DNA from: Diphasiastrum complanatum
Lineage: Eukaryota > Streptophyta > Lycopodiopsida > Lycopodiales > Lycopodiaceae
Assembly (NCBI GenBank): GCA_029204225.1
Contig: CM055097.1
Location: forward strand, 57,601,498-57,665,497
Direction of reading: 5' to 3'
Length of the DNA stretch: 64,000 bases
Shown: piece by piece, positions 22,481-34,470 of the stretch
Layout of the letters: every line of letters begins with the position of its first letter
Position numbering within the stretch: position 1 is the stretch's first letter
Position numbers and translations under genes: made by a program
The notes under the pieces: model-generated
What the model was told of the DNA's origin: nothing
What the model saw: only the letters and a program-made list of their open reading frames with translations
Database searches by the model: none

Positions 22481-25471
22481 ATGGCAACTGATTATGTAGC
22501 TAAGTACAGAGAATTGCACATTGAAGATCCTGATCTCTACAATCTGGATCAACTCCAGTTCCTTGAGGACAATTCTGTTGCTGGCCAAACCAAGCTCAAG
22601 ACAGTGGGCAAAGGGGGGTTTGGTTCCATCTTGCTTGCTCATCTTCCTAAGCGAATTGACACCCGGATCAAACCCCATCAGCTCGTTTCCAAAGCCAAAC
22701 AAGTGGAGTTGTTTTTGCATGATCTGAAATATTACAACAAAGAAGTTCTTAGCACGCCCACGACCTTTGTGGAGGTGATAGATCCCAAAAAGCAGGAGTC
22801 TCAGACTCTGGTTTTAGTGGCTGTGAAAAGGCTGACTGACTATGCTCCTGAGCTCATGGAGTCTTTGATCAGAGAAGCGTCAAGGCTCAGAAACCTCTGG
22901 GGATCACGGAATGTAGTCACTGTCCATGGAGTTGTGCAGAATAAGGAGCTTGATAGCCCATGTATTGTAATGGACATCGTCCATGGCTCCAGCCTCAATG
23001 CATTCCTGCGTTCATATTCTACCAGCTCAGAAGAGTTTGTGAATGCAGGCTGCTCTGAGACTGATCGCCATAACCGTCTCATTTGGACACAGGATCAAAC
23101 TTTATGGTGGAAGAAGAAGCTAGAAATTTTTAGGGAGTTGACCTTTGCTTTGATGCTTTGTCACAAGGAAGGGATCTTCCATGGAGATCTGAAGGGGGAA
23201 AACGTTCTTCTTGACGAGTTTTTGATTCCGAAGCTGGCAGATTTCGGATTGAGCTTCGTGCGCAGAAAAGACTGGTCTTACTTCAAGTCTTTTGGTGGAT
23301 CTCTTTTCTGGGTTAGCCCAGAAATCTATGATGCGGATTCACCACCAAAAGAAGTTCTGAACGATCCGTATCCTTCGGATGTGTACTCCTTGGGGATGAT
23401 ACTTGTGGAAATGTTTGTTGAGGGGCAGATACCATCCGAGTATGGAGATAGTTTTATCATGGATAAGCTTCAAGGTGGTTCCCCCATACCACTTCATGTG
23501 CCTCCGAATTCGCAAATCTCCTCATCTTTCTTCCGGACCCAGATTTTAGGAAGAATCAATGATCTCGTTGAGCGATGCTGTTCTGCAGATAGAAAGGACA
23601 GATGCTCTTTAGAAGAATGTCTGGCAGCTGTGGAGGAGATGTATTCCCTAATTTGCAATAGCTGCAGCAGCTCTCAAAGATTGCCTCAGAGCCCCATAGA
23701 GGTAGAAGATGCTTTCTTTATCCGCAATAGCAGATTTGATGAAAATCTTACAAAGTTTAAAAGCAGATTTCCTGACGTGCCAGAGTGTGTTGTCCTTCAA
23801 CCATCCAAGAACATGATCTTGGACTCCGACGGCTATCGGCTGATCCACTACTTTTGTAAACTGGATTTTATGGAAGGAGTTAAATACATTGTTGAGAAGG
23901 CATCATGGGATTTTCATCCCAGCGGGGATGTCCTTGAGATGGCGTACAGTTGTGTTGAAGAGAGCAGTTTGTCGGTGTTGAAGTTTCTCAGTAGAAACTG
24001 GAAAGACATTGTGGGCGAAGAGATTAACCTTGTGCATGAAGCTTGCAATCATGATAGCTCAGAGATTCTCCGATTTCTTGTATTTGATCTGAATATGGAT
24101 TTTGACAGTTACTATGAGTCAGTGCAAGTGAAGCCAATACACAAGCTGGCATTTACTGGTAAAAATGACATGATACAGGTTCTACTGGAAAAATCTGTCA
24201 ATATGTCTGACTATGTCAACACTGTCTGTTCACGGCGAGGCCGCCCTTGTAGCGATAAGACACCTCTGCATTATGCAGTAGAGGGAGATCAAGCACGAAC
24301 TGTTGAGTTTCTTTTGAAGAAAAGAGGAACTGTCAATAATAGTTGGTCCCTATCATCCCTTGCATGTAACTATGGAAGCATTGAAGTTACTAAGAAACTC
24401 CTTGAATTGGGTTATAGCTTTGATAAGGAGCGCTTTGATTTTCACCATCCCTTGCACGAAATATGCGTCAATGGCCATGAAAAACTTCTGGATCTTCTCA
24501 AAGGACACATAAAGAACAAAGAGCATATAGATGGTCACCCAAATCGCAATATCCCCTACCCTCCCTTGCATTATCTCTGTGTAACTGGCAAGACAAAGAT
24601 GGCAGAAGTACTAATATCAGAAATGGGAGCGAATGTGAAGTTTGTAGACAAGGAAGGAAACACATTCTTACATGGGGTGTCCAAAAGAGGGTACAAGGAG
24701 ACGGCAGAGTTGCTTTTATGCCATGGAGTTGATCTTAACCTAGAGAACAAGGACGGGCAAACAGCTTTGGATTTTGCAGTTCAAATGGGGCATACGGAAC
24801 TTCAAAATTTACTGTTGCAGGTGGGTGGCATTCGTGGCAAAGGTTTCAAGCAGATCAGGCAGGTCCAACAGATAGACAGAAAACAAGAGTCTCAAGTTTG
24901 CCAGCTGACAAAAGCAGTTCAAGATGGAAATCTTGAAGAAGTGAAGCAAATACTTGCAAAGGAATCACTCAAATCCAAATACAGCAGTGAAGCTCAATCT
25001 GACCTTGTCAAGACATGTTGCGAAAAAGGATATCTAGATATCCTTCGAATTTTGCATGAACACGGAGTAGATATTCATGGGAAAGTAGCTCCAAGTGGAG
25101 GGAAGTCTCCACTTCATTGGGCTGCCAGATATGGGAATGTAGGCATCATAAAATTCTTAATAGAGAAGGGAGTTGAGGTGAATGTTCCACATGGATATAA
25201 AGTTAGCACCATCTCACCAATGGTGAATTCCAGCTACAGTGAAGCCCTTCATTTTGCAGCAGATAAGCAGCATGTAGAAGCTATGGAGGCTTTGCTGCAG
25301 GCAGGGGCTGATGCCAACGCTGTTGATTATCATAATACAACGGCTATGGATCGAGCAATAGGTTTTGAGAACAAGAGGATGATAGAGTTGTTGATTAAGT
25401 ATCAGTTTGACACAGGAAGGAGAGATAGAGACGACAGAACCTATATGAGCAGAATAGCTGATATATACTAG
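22481..25471 (+). CDS. Kinase-ankyrin protein (non-RD protein kinase with C-terminal ankyrin repeats)
   Basis: Single uninterrupted frame of 996 codons from ATG 22481; the frame stays open 24 bp further upstream but only to a TTG. The kinase domain spans about residues 39-390: glycine loop GKGGFG (43-48), VAVK lysine 116, catalytic HGDLKGENVLL (234-244), DFG (254-256) and SPE (279-281). HGD in place of HRD makes it a non-RD kinase. About 68 residues separate the glycine loop from the lysine, far more than usual. From about residue 455 to the end there are ankyrin repeats, e.g. KTPLHYAVEGDQARTVEFLL, KSPLHWAARYGN and GADANAVDYHNTTAMDRAI. No signal peptide or membrane segment, so it is probably cytosolic. 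Such kinase-ankyrin fusions are known in plants; substrate and pathway are unknown. Confidence 0.9.
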   Translation: MATDYVAKYRELHIEDPDLYNLDQLQFLEDNSVAGQTKLKTVGKGGFGSILLAHLPKRIDTRIKPHQLVSKAKQVELFLHDLKYYNKEVLSTPTTFVEVIDPKKQESQTLVLVAVKRLTDYAPELMESLIREASRLRNLWGSRNVVTVHGVVQNKELDSPCIVMDIVHGSSLNAFLRSYSTSSEEFVNAGCSETDRHNRLIWTQDQTLWWKKKLEIFRELTFALMLCHKEGIFHGDLKGENVLLDEFLIPKLADFGLSFVRRKDWSYFKSFGGSLFWVSPEIYDADSPPKEVLNDPYPSDVYSLGMILVEMFVEGQIPSEYGDSFIMDKLQGGSPIPLHVPPNSQISSSFFRTQILGRINDLVERCCSADRKDRCSLEECLAAVEEMYSLICNSCSSSQRLPQSPIEVEDAFFIRNSRFDENLTKFKSRFPDVPECVVLQPSKNMILDSDGYRLIHYFCKLDFMEGVKYIVEKASWDFHPSGDVLEMAYSCVEESSLSVLKFLSRNWKDIVGEEINLVHEACNHDSSEILRFLVFDLNMDFDSYYESVQVKPIHKLAFTGKNDMIQVLLEKSVNMSDYVNTVCSRRGRPCSDKTPLHYAVEGDQARTVEFLLKKRGTVNNSWSLSSLACNYGSIEVTKKLLELGYSFDKERFDFHHPLHEICVNGHEKLLDLLKGHIKNKEHIDGHPNRNIPYPPLHYLCVTGKTKMAEVLISEMGANVKFVDKEGNTFLHGVSKRGYKETAELLLCHGVDLNLENKDGQTALDFAVQMGHTELQNLLLQVGGIRGKGFKQIRQVQQIDRKQESQVCQLTKAVQDGNLEEVKQILAKESLKSKYSSEAQSDLVKTCCEKGYLDILRILHEHGVDIHGKVAPSGGKSPLHWAARYGNVGIIKFLIEKGVEVNVPHGYKVSTISPMVNSSYSEALHFAADKQHVEAMEALLQAGADANAVDYHNTTAMDRAIGFENKRMIELLIKYQFDTGRRDRDDRTYMSRIADIY

Positions 25472-25880
25472 TGTAATATAGAAGCAGAATTTTCAAGACC
25501 ATGTCTTGTTTCTTTGCTTTAAGCATTGTGTAAAACAAAAGGAGCATGGAATACAACATTATGCCAAATAAGGTTAGGGGAGGCTTGTGTGGCCGATCTT
25601 AAGAAAAAGTTTGGGAGTCTGGAATCAGCCACAATGTTGTGCACTCGGTGGCTTTCATTCCGTAACGGATACCTTGTGAATATTATGCCCATTTTTTTTA
25701 AACAGATTAAAAAGTAAAAAATATATGTTGTTTTTTTAAACGGATATTTTACACTTTTTTTATGCATGTCTGTATGACGGCGTCCGTAGAATTACCACCT
25801 GGCGCATTCATAATGGTGTCAAAGTTAAACTGCCTATTATGCTTCGTAATGTACATGTGAAAAAGTTTAAGGTACCCATT
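25472..25880. other. 3' flank of the kinase-ankyrin gene
   Basis: No canonical AATAAA close to the stop. CGTAACGGA and TCCGTAG words appear near 25660-25790. No gene seen. Confidence 0.3.
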
Positions 25881-25884
25881 ACAC

Positions 25885-26030
25885 AATGAAAGGCGCCCGC
25901 CCGGGCACAGGCCATTCTGCCCGATTCGGCTTTTTTAAATGTTTTATGCTCGGCCCCTCCGGGCCTCGCCCAAAAAATTCTGGAAATCCTTATCGGGCAG
26001 AATGGCCTATGCCCGGCCCCTTCCATAGTA
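25885..26030. mobile_element. Short inverted-repeat element with GCCCG words
   Basis: The left end has CCGGGCACAGGCCATTCTGC and the right end its complement with one change (from about 25989), enclosing Ala/Gly-type GC words such as CGGCCCCTCCGGGCCTCGCC. It resembles the GGGCC-rich ends of plant hAT MITEs. No clean target-site duplication found. Confidence 0.55.
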
Positions 26031-26693
26031 CGTAACGGTTTCATTGAAGATTATGACATGAGGCTTTTGCATTTATGAAATTCAAATTATAAATGGAATA
26101 GGCATGTGCATTTTTGCATAGTGCAATTGTCTCATATTATTACACAAGTTTTTGGCCCATGTGGTTTCAAAAAAATAACACATCATGCTTTTTAAGCGAC
26201 CTAAAAATGAGCAAAATTTGCCATATGCAACCCATTATATATTATGGAATGAACCAGACAAATGACATTATGCCCAGGCCGAGACTATGACAATAGAATT
26301 TGCATTTGAAAAACATAATCAACGTCCTCAAAGTTGAGCTTTTTTTCACTAGACCATTATGAAGCAGAATCTGCATCTACAAAACATAATCACCCTTGAA
26401 AACCGTGTGTCGCCCATTTCACTTTTTAAGCAATTTGAAATTTGGCAAGAAATGCAACAAGTATCCTTTACGTATCGAAAACTTTGTTGCCCTGGCCCAC
26501 AAGGGGGGAGGGTTTCTAGTTGTGCAACGAATAATTAACTTGCCTTGGCATCAACAAGCAAACTACATCCATTCTTAATCACGCTTATAGCCAAGAGAGT
26601 GAACATGAGCTCCAAATATCAAAGATGTAGTAGAAGAGATTTGATGTACAAAACCAATCAAGCATGATACAAATTATCTAGTTTTGAACAACA

Positions 26694-26696
<3 letters not shown>
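26031..26696. other. No feature seen
   Basis: Intergenic, moderately AT-rich, no motif. Confidence 0.3.

Positions 26697-26764
<68 letters not shown>
26697..26764. repeat. (TC)34 microsatellite
   Basis: Uninterrupted TC/CT tract. Confidence 0.95.
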
Positions 26765-26768
<4 letters not shown>

Positions 26769-26997
26769 CCCAATTCACCGTAGTCACCATTTCTAGCAGA
26801 TGCAGTCCCACTTGCGTGGTTGAGGCGCTCTTAGGTGAGCGGCTCCTTCGTCAGAGGGACTTGCAGAAGACAAGGCTCGTAGACGAGGGCCGAGATTAGT
26901 AGCGAGACAACAACAAACAAGGCTGTAACATGAGATTTCAAGCACAATAACTCCCTCACTTTCTCTTGCAGATATGGATCGAAACACGCTGACAAAG

Positions 26998-27116
<119 letters not shown>

Positions 27117-27224
27117 CATGCATCTCAGGTTACTCTTGTTGTCGATTGTCGATTGCCATGCCTATCTACTTCTTATGATTTGTCTCCATGCTGGATCATT
27201 GCAAAATTTAACTTGGGAATTTTT

Positions 27225-27875
27225 TGACAAAATTTTATAGCAAAATGAATCCCAATCAATCCTAAAAGTGATGGAGGATGCACAAATAAAAGATCTAGAT
27301 CCAAACTATGAGCTAGAATCAAGAGTAGTTACCAAAACTAGCATTTAACTCCACATTAGGCACATAGATTTGATCAAATGAACCAAAGTAAAGTACATCA
27401 AGCTTCTCAGACCTGTAAACAGGTTCAGTACCTTCCAAACCAAGCAATTAATGCATAAGAACGTTCACTCACATCCAATAGCTAGAACTTGCCACCAAAG
27501 GACAATAATGATAGTAAGTGGAAAAACTCGATTTTTTTTTATATTTGGATGGAAATCCCATCATACATTTATACTTTTCAAGCTCGGACCTGAGCATATT
27601 AGAGAACCTCTGAACTTATCATACCCTAACCCTAACATCTACCCTATTAGGTCATTGGATCCACCCTAACTTGGGGTCAAGATCTTGATATCCAAAAACA
27701 ATGTAAAACATGTTATTTTTAGATCCTAGAATTTATCTAGCCTATCCAAACACATTTTTGCCTCATTTCAAAAATGCTATCACAATGTAATATGAGAAAT
27801 GAACTTATTGGAAAGCATCCAATGTGATTTGGCACGTGTGGCATCTATTTACATGGCCATCTTGCCAATTCCACA
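27225..27875 (-). repeat. Copia 3' LTR
   Basis: Begins TGACAAAATTTTATAGC and ends CCAATTCCACA on the plus strand. It is about 95% like 33203-33848 by eye, with small indels around 27510-27530. Confidence 0.85.
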
Positions 27876-28035
27876 CTTTAGAATTCAAAGGGACTTCATT
27901 ACAAAACTCAACAAATGAAGTACAAAATGTACCCCCCTTTCCAACTTGCCTTTCCTTGTCCACAAAAATGAGCATTGATAGCTCCATCTTTGCTCTTGTG
28001 GCTCTCCTTGGAATAGTTGAAGCTCTTGGATTTTG

Positions 28036-28489
28036 CTACTCCTCTTGATCAAGCTCCTCCATGATCTCAAGCATATCTTTTCCAATATGATTCTTAGAGG
28101 ATTCATCATTCAAGATTACAAACATTGTGGCTCTACCATTGCTCTTTGTGCTAGCAAAATGTACATCCAAATGAATCAACTTAAGAGGGTGAGTAGTCTT
28201 AGTGATAGTGTTAGAGAAAGGCAACCTTTTTCTTTTCCTCCTTTTCCATGGATCTTGGAAGTCCTAGAGCAAGCTCCTCCTTGCATGTGGCTTCCATAGA
28301 CTTGGTGTTGATGTGACCAAGCCTCTTGTGCCACAAATCATTTGTGGTCAATTTGTCCTCCTTGGCTACCATCAGAAATTGGTTAGGATCAACAAAAGCA
28401 TCAAGCTTAAACAACCTCCCAAACCTTCTTCCTCTTGCTATGATCTTCCCATTCTTCTTGATGTTGCATACATTAGTAGAAAACTCCAC
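28036..28489 (-). pseudogene. Copia pre-integrase and integrase start
   Basis: Minus strand: NDLWHKRLGHINTKSME (pre-integrase zinc domain), then after a shift HPLKLIHLDVHFA, the start of the integrase core. The sequence then runs out into non-homologous DNA and the 3' LTR, so the catalytic region is deleted. Confidence 0.8.
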
Positions 28490-28633
28490 AATGAAACCAT
28501 GATCTAAAGTTGGCCAACACTAAGCAAATTCTTAGTGATGCTAGGAATGAAGGGAACACCATCTATCTTAGTCTTCTTGGAGGATCCTAAGTATAAGGGA
28601 ATGGATCCCACACCTTCAACTTTACATTAATGA

Positions 28634-29361
28634 TTATTTGCTGTAAAAATGGACTTTATAGGTCCTACATAAGGTGTACGATTGAGAAAAATACTCTCTT
28701 TTACCCGACATGTGGGAGCTAGCCCCACCATCTATCCACCAAGAATCTTCACCTTTGACATTTGATGATGAAAAGGTTGACATCATGAGTGAGTCCTCAT
28801 GATAGCTCTCTTCCTTTTCTTGTCCAATGTTGGCTTGGCTTTGATCTTGCTTCCTCTTGAAGCATTCCGAGGCATAATGCCCCATCTTGATACAATAGTA
28901 GCACTTTATCTTAGATTTGTCCTTCTTGGGCTTGACTTGTGATGATGAGGATGTGGATCCTCCTTGATCTCCATCCTTTGCTTGCTCCCTTTTGAATGCT
29001 CCTCCGTTGGTCTTTGATTTGCCTTTGCCCTTGAAAAATAAGGCTTTATCATCACCATCATTGATAGAGAGCCTCTCCATCCTTGATTTGATATGAGCCT
29101 TCCTACTCTCATCGGCCATCAACACGCTTTGACAATTGTAGGCAAGTTTCCCATGATGGCATAGCTTTGGACAAGGTTAGTAAAATCACTACATAAGCCA
29201 ATCAAAACTATTTGCAAAAGCTCACTCTCTTTAATAGGTTCACCAACATAAGTAAGTTCTTTGTTCAAATCTTTTACTCTCAAAACAAATTGATGTCCAC
29301 TCTCACTCCTCCCTTGGAAGCATTGAAGGACTTGGTTCTTGAGGGAAAGTGTTACGTCCAT
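28634..29361 (-). pseudogene. Copia gag, zinc knuckle and protease
   Basis: Minus strand: LSLKNQVLQCFQGRSESGHQ and VKDLNKELTYVGEPI (UBN2-type gag), a lysine-rich linker, the CCHC knuckle CYYCIKMGHYASEC, then the protease block WWIDGGASSHM. The gag N-terminus is cut off at about 29350 by the nested LTR, and two frames are used. Confidence 0.85.
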
Positions 29362-29838
29362 GTCCTGTACAAGGGAATCGGAATAATTCCTAACGTGGAT
29401 AGCCGGTCACTCCAGGTGTATATGGTTATTGGTTATGCCTCGTCATTTCGGGCTTGGCCTGTAAAGTAATTAATAATCATATGAGGGCCCAGACCTATAA
29501 TTGGACATAGGAGCACATGCATAGTGAATGATTGCTTTAATGCAAGAATAGGAGATTAATAGCTCAATATAGATTGCATGGGGAGCCTAGGGAGAATATT
29601 CTCTCTCTCTCTCATGAGGAGAATATGTCCATTGGAAACTCACCCATCCTCCTATTGGAAATTCAATTTCTTGAGCCTATTTCCCCTCTCTCTTAGGTTC
29701 TTCACTATGGCTTGGGTGCTAGGTCCAGGAGGAAACTCCAGGAGGGATCTAGGTTTGGATGGGTGGTTTGCTCCACAGGTGTCCTTTTGGTTGTTTTGCA
29801 ACGAGATTTAGTCAGATTTTCATTTGGTGATCCTTACA
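29350..29838 (+). repeat. Nested LTR in plus orientation
   Basis: Starts TGTTACGTCC inside copia gag and ends CCTTACA, followed one base later by a tRNA-Met primer-binding site. Length 489 bp. No matching right LTR was found. Confidence 0.7.
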
Positions 29839-29839
29839 G

Positions 29840-29851
29840 TGGTATCAGAGC
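29840..29851 (+). other. Primer-binding site of the nested LTR element
   Basis: Reads TGGTATCAGAGC, one base after the LTR end. Confidence 0.85.
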
Positions 29852-32500
29852 TATGGATTTGCATCAATCAGAAGGTGGAGCTACTTCTTGTATTTTCTCA
29901 GTTTTTTTGGATTTATCCTTGCATGTTACTTCCAGGTGGTGAAATCGATCTCCAAGTAGGTGGTTTCTCTGAAGTTGGTGTACTTTCAGCCTAAAGATCA
30001 TAATTATGGGGTATCTCCATAGTTTTTGGTGGAAATCAAAGGTTTTTTTGATGATTTTAGTGAATTTTTCACCTAGAATTGAAGTTTTTTGCTTGAAATT
30101 GATCATAGGTACTGGTGTAGTACGTTTTCCAAATTGTACTTGCTATTTTACAGTCATTATTAATTGGATCTAATGATTGCATGATGTTGGAATAGTCAAA
30201 AGGTTGATTAGATAGTGATTTTGGACCAAAAATTGGGGTTTTTGGACATAAATGGGCTATAGAAATCATGTTTGACTAGAATCAAAACTTTTGGTGCTTG
30301 AATGCAATGGATTCACAGGGATTTGGATCTGATTGCATGAATTTGTGGATTTTTTCCACAAATTTTGGTCAAAATTGGTCATGTTTTTGGGACTAATTTT
30401 GGGGTAGATCTCAAAATTCTCAGCCAAGACTTGGTGTGAACGTTTTCAGAGATGTAATGAAGTTGTCCCTGAGCTGTCATGAAGTTTGTAAGGGATTAGA
30501 CACCATTAGGAGGCTCAAAACACCAAAAATTAGTGTATTTTTGATGATTTTTTAGCATGAATACCTCTCAATTGGGGGTCTGAACCTGTTGGTTCTTGTT
30601 ACAAGCTTAAATATATGATGGATTGCGTTTGTTTTGAGCCATCATGCATCCAATTTGGATAGGTGAGCATTAGACACCATCATGGTGAAGTTTTGCTTGT
30701 TCAAGGAGGCCAATAATGCATTTTTTGCATGATCTGAGTGTATGATTGCTTGCTGACCTGTTAGAAGCTTCTATGCCAGTAGAACAGTTCTATGCTGGTC
30801 TATAAGGGGATTTTTTAGGGATTAAGTGCGGCACTTAATGAACAAATCAAAACTGTCAGGGTCATTACTGCTAAAGTTAGCGATACCAAATTGAAATTTT
30901 GGGGTTTTGTTAACTTGAGCCATTTTTGGAAGGGGGAAAAAGAGTGGAAGTTTGATATGTAGATGATTGCTGGTCTTAATGATCCAATTATTCATTCAAT
31001 TCCTGAAGTATAACTAATTGCAAGTGAGAATAAAATTGGGAATTATTTAAGAAGACTGCCTCTGGGAATTTGGATTCCTTTTCCCCAGTGTGAATTAGAA
31101 TTTCGAGAATTCGAGGATTCTAAGGGAAAAGTAGTGGCAAGACTGATAATCCATTTATGGAACCATCTCTATTTTGCAATTAAATTTGGATCTTGCAAAG
31201 TAATGCAGATAGAAGGTGTTCCATACAAGAATCTAGTAATTTGGATTCTTTTCAGTTATAGAGTAAATCTCTATAATGATTGTAACGACCAAGAGAGTTC
31301 TAACTTGTTAAGAATTAAAGTTCTTTGTACCGATTCTGGAATAGATATTGGATATCTAGGACAGTATGATATTCGGTTTTTGTTGAAGTCTATGTTTCTT
31401 TTGGGTTAGGATACATTCTATTGTATTTGGATGATACATTATGTTTGTCCATGTTGGGTACAATATGAAATGGTATTCTTTGAGTAACACTAAAGAAGCA
31501 TGAGAGATCTCAATTGTCAAGATTATCTCCTAGAATTGGTTGTGAATTTGATCCTATATCTGGGTATAGGATAGCCAAATTGTCTTTGTTGACTTTTTGG
31601 GCGAAACAGATCTGGATGCAGAGGATTCTTGGAGGAAAAGCTGGTGGTATGGGACATCAGTGATTCTAAAGGGGATTTCTTGGGTAGAATGATTTGTAGA
31701 CCGGTGATTAGTGATTACTATAATGGTAATACTAACAGAGTCCATTGGTTTTTGTTAAGTTTATTTTGGGAATTATGAGATATAGATCGATCCCTAAATG
31801 GTATCTCATTAATTACAAAATATGGAAGCCCTTACATCTATTTCTATATTTTATTAGACCTCTACTCTTTAGAAATTTCTTATTACATGACAATTGGATT
31901 GAGATTCATATAATTCCTTCCAGTGTAGAACTCTGTTCTGAAGGACTGTTATATTTATATGAGATTGTACTTCCATATAAGATTTTTGAATATGGCTCGG
32001 AACTTAGGTTTCCTGAATCCTAATGTTAGTCTATTGATAGTTGATTATTGAGAGGTAATATTTCTATCATTTGGAATAAAATATTCTACGATTCTGAGGA
32101 AAAAGTCCAGTTTGTAATAGTATTGGATACTCATTACTGACTTTTTCGAATCTTTAATATCTTATACGCTGTCTCCTGGGAACTTTTAAATCGAAATTAT
32201 AAAGATAGGAATAAATCTTTCGAGGAATCAGCCAGTTGCATTGATTTTGAAAAAAAATCTTGTATGTGTGCAATGGTAGAACTATCCAGTTTGAAATAGA
32301 CAAACTCTCTAAGTGATTATTTTGTGTAATCTGGAACTAGAGGAGTTTTGGGGTTATTGGGCTGTGAGATATTCATTAATATGGGAAGTATTGATAAAGA
32401 TTAAATTAAGATTCACTGATTGTAACTAAGTACCATTTTGATATGGATTGGATCAGTGGAATAAAGTTTTAATCTTAACACTATGTCCAAAGATGTCTGT
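29852..32500 (+). other. Interior of the nested element, no recognised protein
   Basis: AT-rich; open frames at 31134-31409 and 31745-32023 have no family resemblance. It could be a non-autonomous LTR element, and its right limit is unclear. The rest up to 33190 should be leader and gag N-terminal sequence of the outer copia element, but I read no motif there. Confidence 0.35.
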
Positions 32501-33190
32501 ATGAATCACTCTCTGATTCCTCAACAAGATCTAAGGTGATCTTGAGCTTGATTTATCTTCTAGATCCAAACTTACTATAGATTTGATCAAAACTAGTCTC
32601 CTCCTTGATCTCGACTTCACAAGAAGGGTGAATCCACCTATACTGAACCAAAAGCACTTTATAACACACAAATGTCTTACAAATAAAGCCTCTTGAATTC
32701 AGGTTGAATCACATTGACATATTCAATCACAAACCTATCCAAAATCGAGTACAATAGAAACACAATTTTCACTAGTTTTGCATTTCTAGATGAAAAATCA
32801 TCAAAACACTTGATCTGAACCTAGAAGGTGTATTTTAGGACTTTAAGAAACCTAAGAACGACCTAATTAAGCTCTCAAATGGCTGATCCAAAATTTTAAA
32901 GAGTGGTGGCATTCAAATCCTTATGAAAATATCTACTAGGAGACATGTACTCCAAGATTCAACTCATAAGAACTTTCTAATTTGGTTTGGTTGAATGGAA
33001 ATGGGTCAATCTCGGTTCGTGCAGCTATAACTCAGCAAAACAAGTTCCCTTGATCTATTATCACTCAAATGAAACCAAATTTGAAGGTACAATCACTAGA
33101 TTAGCAACTAGTAGCAAGGACAAAGCCAATACTACTCAAATCTAGGATCTAAGCTTGAGAAAATCAAATCTAAAGCTCACTTATGATTAG

Positions 33191-33202
33191 GCTCTGATAC
33201 CA
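33191..33202 (-). other. Primer-binding site of the outer copia element
   Basis: Complement reads TGGTATCAGAGC and touches the 5' LTR. Confidence 0.9.
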
Positions 33203-33848
33203 TGACAAAATTTGACAGCAAAATGAATCCCAATCAATCCTAAAAGTGATGGAGGATGCACAAATAAAAGATCTAGATCCAAACTATGAGCTAGAATCAA
33301 GAGTAGTTACCAAAACTAGCATTTAACTCCACATTAGGCACATAGATTTGATCAAATGAACCAAAGTAAAGTACATCAAGCTTCTCAGACCTGTAAACAG
33401 GTTCAGTACCTTCCAAACCAAGCAATTAATGCATAAGAACGTTCACTCACATCCAATAGCTAGAACTCGCCACCAAAAGACAATGATGACAGAAGTGGAA
33501 AAACTGGATTTTTCTTGATTTTGGATGGAAATCCCATCATACATTTATACTTTTCAAGCTCGGACTTGAGCATATTAGGCACCTCTGAACTTATCATACC
33601 CTAACCCTAACAACTACCCTAATAGGTCAATGGATCCTCCCTAACTTGGGGTCAAGATCTCGAGATCCAAAAACAATGTAAAACATGCTATTTTTAGATC
33701 TTAGAATTTCTCTAGCCTATCCAAACACATTTTTGACTCATTTCAAAGATGCCATCACAATGTAATATGAGGAATGAACTTATTGGAAAGCATCCTATGT
33801 GATTTGGCACGTGTGGCATCTATTTACATGGCCATCTTGCCAATTACA
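33203..33848 (-). repeat. Copia 5' LTR
   Basis: TGACAAAATTTGACAGC to CCAATTACA. Direct repeat of 27225-27875. Confidence 0.85.
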
Positions 33849-34470
33849 CTACTATACAGTAACTATACAATTTCACATCTATAGGCTTTATAATATATAC
33901 TAAACAGTTTAGCCTTATTTAGTAATTTCTACATCGTGCCTAACCCCTCTAGTTAGCCATGACCTTTGTGAACTTGTATATATGTATATAATAAATCAAA
34001 ATAGAACAGTCATGCGTGAACTAGAGTTCAAGTACGAACTCATATTATCTAATTTCTCAGAATCGAAAATTTTGAGAGAGATTGAGAGTAATTCAAGAAG
34101 ATAGAGATATCATTTTAATCTGTAACAAGCATAGTAGGATCAGAACGCTTAGCGCACCAGTACTGTGAACCATTATTGGGCACATCATTCACCCTTTCGT
34201 GATATGATCATTGTTATCACAATAGCTAATATACATATTCTCTATTTTCTTTACTTGTATTAGCACTATCGAATGCTCTCTAATTCATTCATCTCTTTCC
34301 TTACTCATACTTGCTCCATTGACTAATGTAGAATATCTTATTCGAAGAGCGCATGGGTGGAAAAGATGCCTAATTGTTTTGCGCTCTTCATGGTTGTCTA
34401 AGTGTTAACCAAAAAGAGCATGGGCTATCGTCTCTCTCAAGGTTGTGTGGGAAGCGAGCTATTGTCTCTC
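33849..34470 (+). repeat. LTR-family X copy, plus orientation
   Basis: Inverted homologue of the LTR at 17708-18300, sharing GTGAACCATTATTGGGCACA, TGATCATTGTTATC, TCTCTATTTTC and CTTCATGGTTGTCT in the same order. It abuts the copia 5' LTR directly. The right boundary is uncertain. Confidence 0.55.

Larger units (their letters stand above)
27225..33848 (-). mobile_element. Ty1/copia LTR element, internally deleted, with nested LTR
   Basis: Two direct LTRs (27225-27875 and 33203-33848) flank an interior read on the minus strand. The primer-binding site abuts the right LTR, so that is the 5' LTR. Coding remnants are gag (29361-29119), zinc knuckle plus protease (29125-28634), pre-integrase (28489-28211) and the first residues of integrase (28224-28036). 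The rest of integrase, RT and RNase H are missing. Another LTR with primer-binding site in plus orientation starts at 29350 inside gag. The outer flanks (TTTTT and CTACT) do not match, so either no target-site duplication survives or the element was rearranged. Confidence 0.85.

Noticed and set aside
27610-27640. Telomere-like CCCTAACCCTAAC (also near 33600)
   Set aside because: Only two units, and located within both copies of a copia LTR, so it is part of the LTR.
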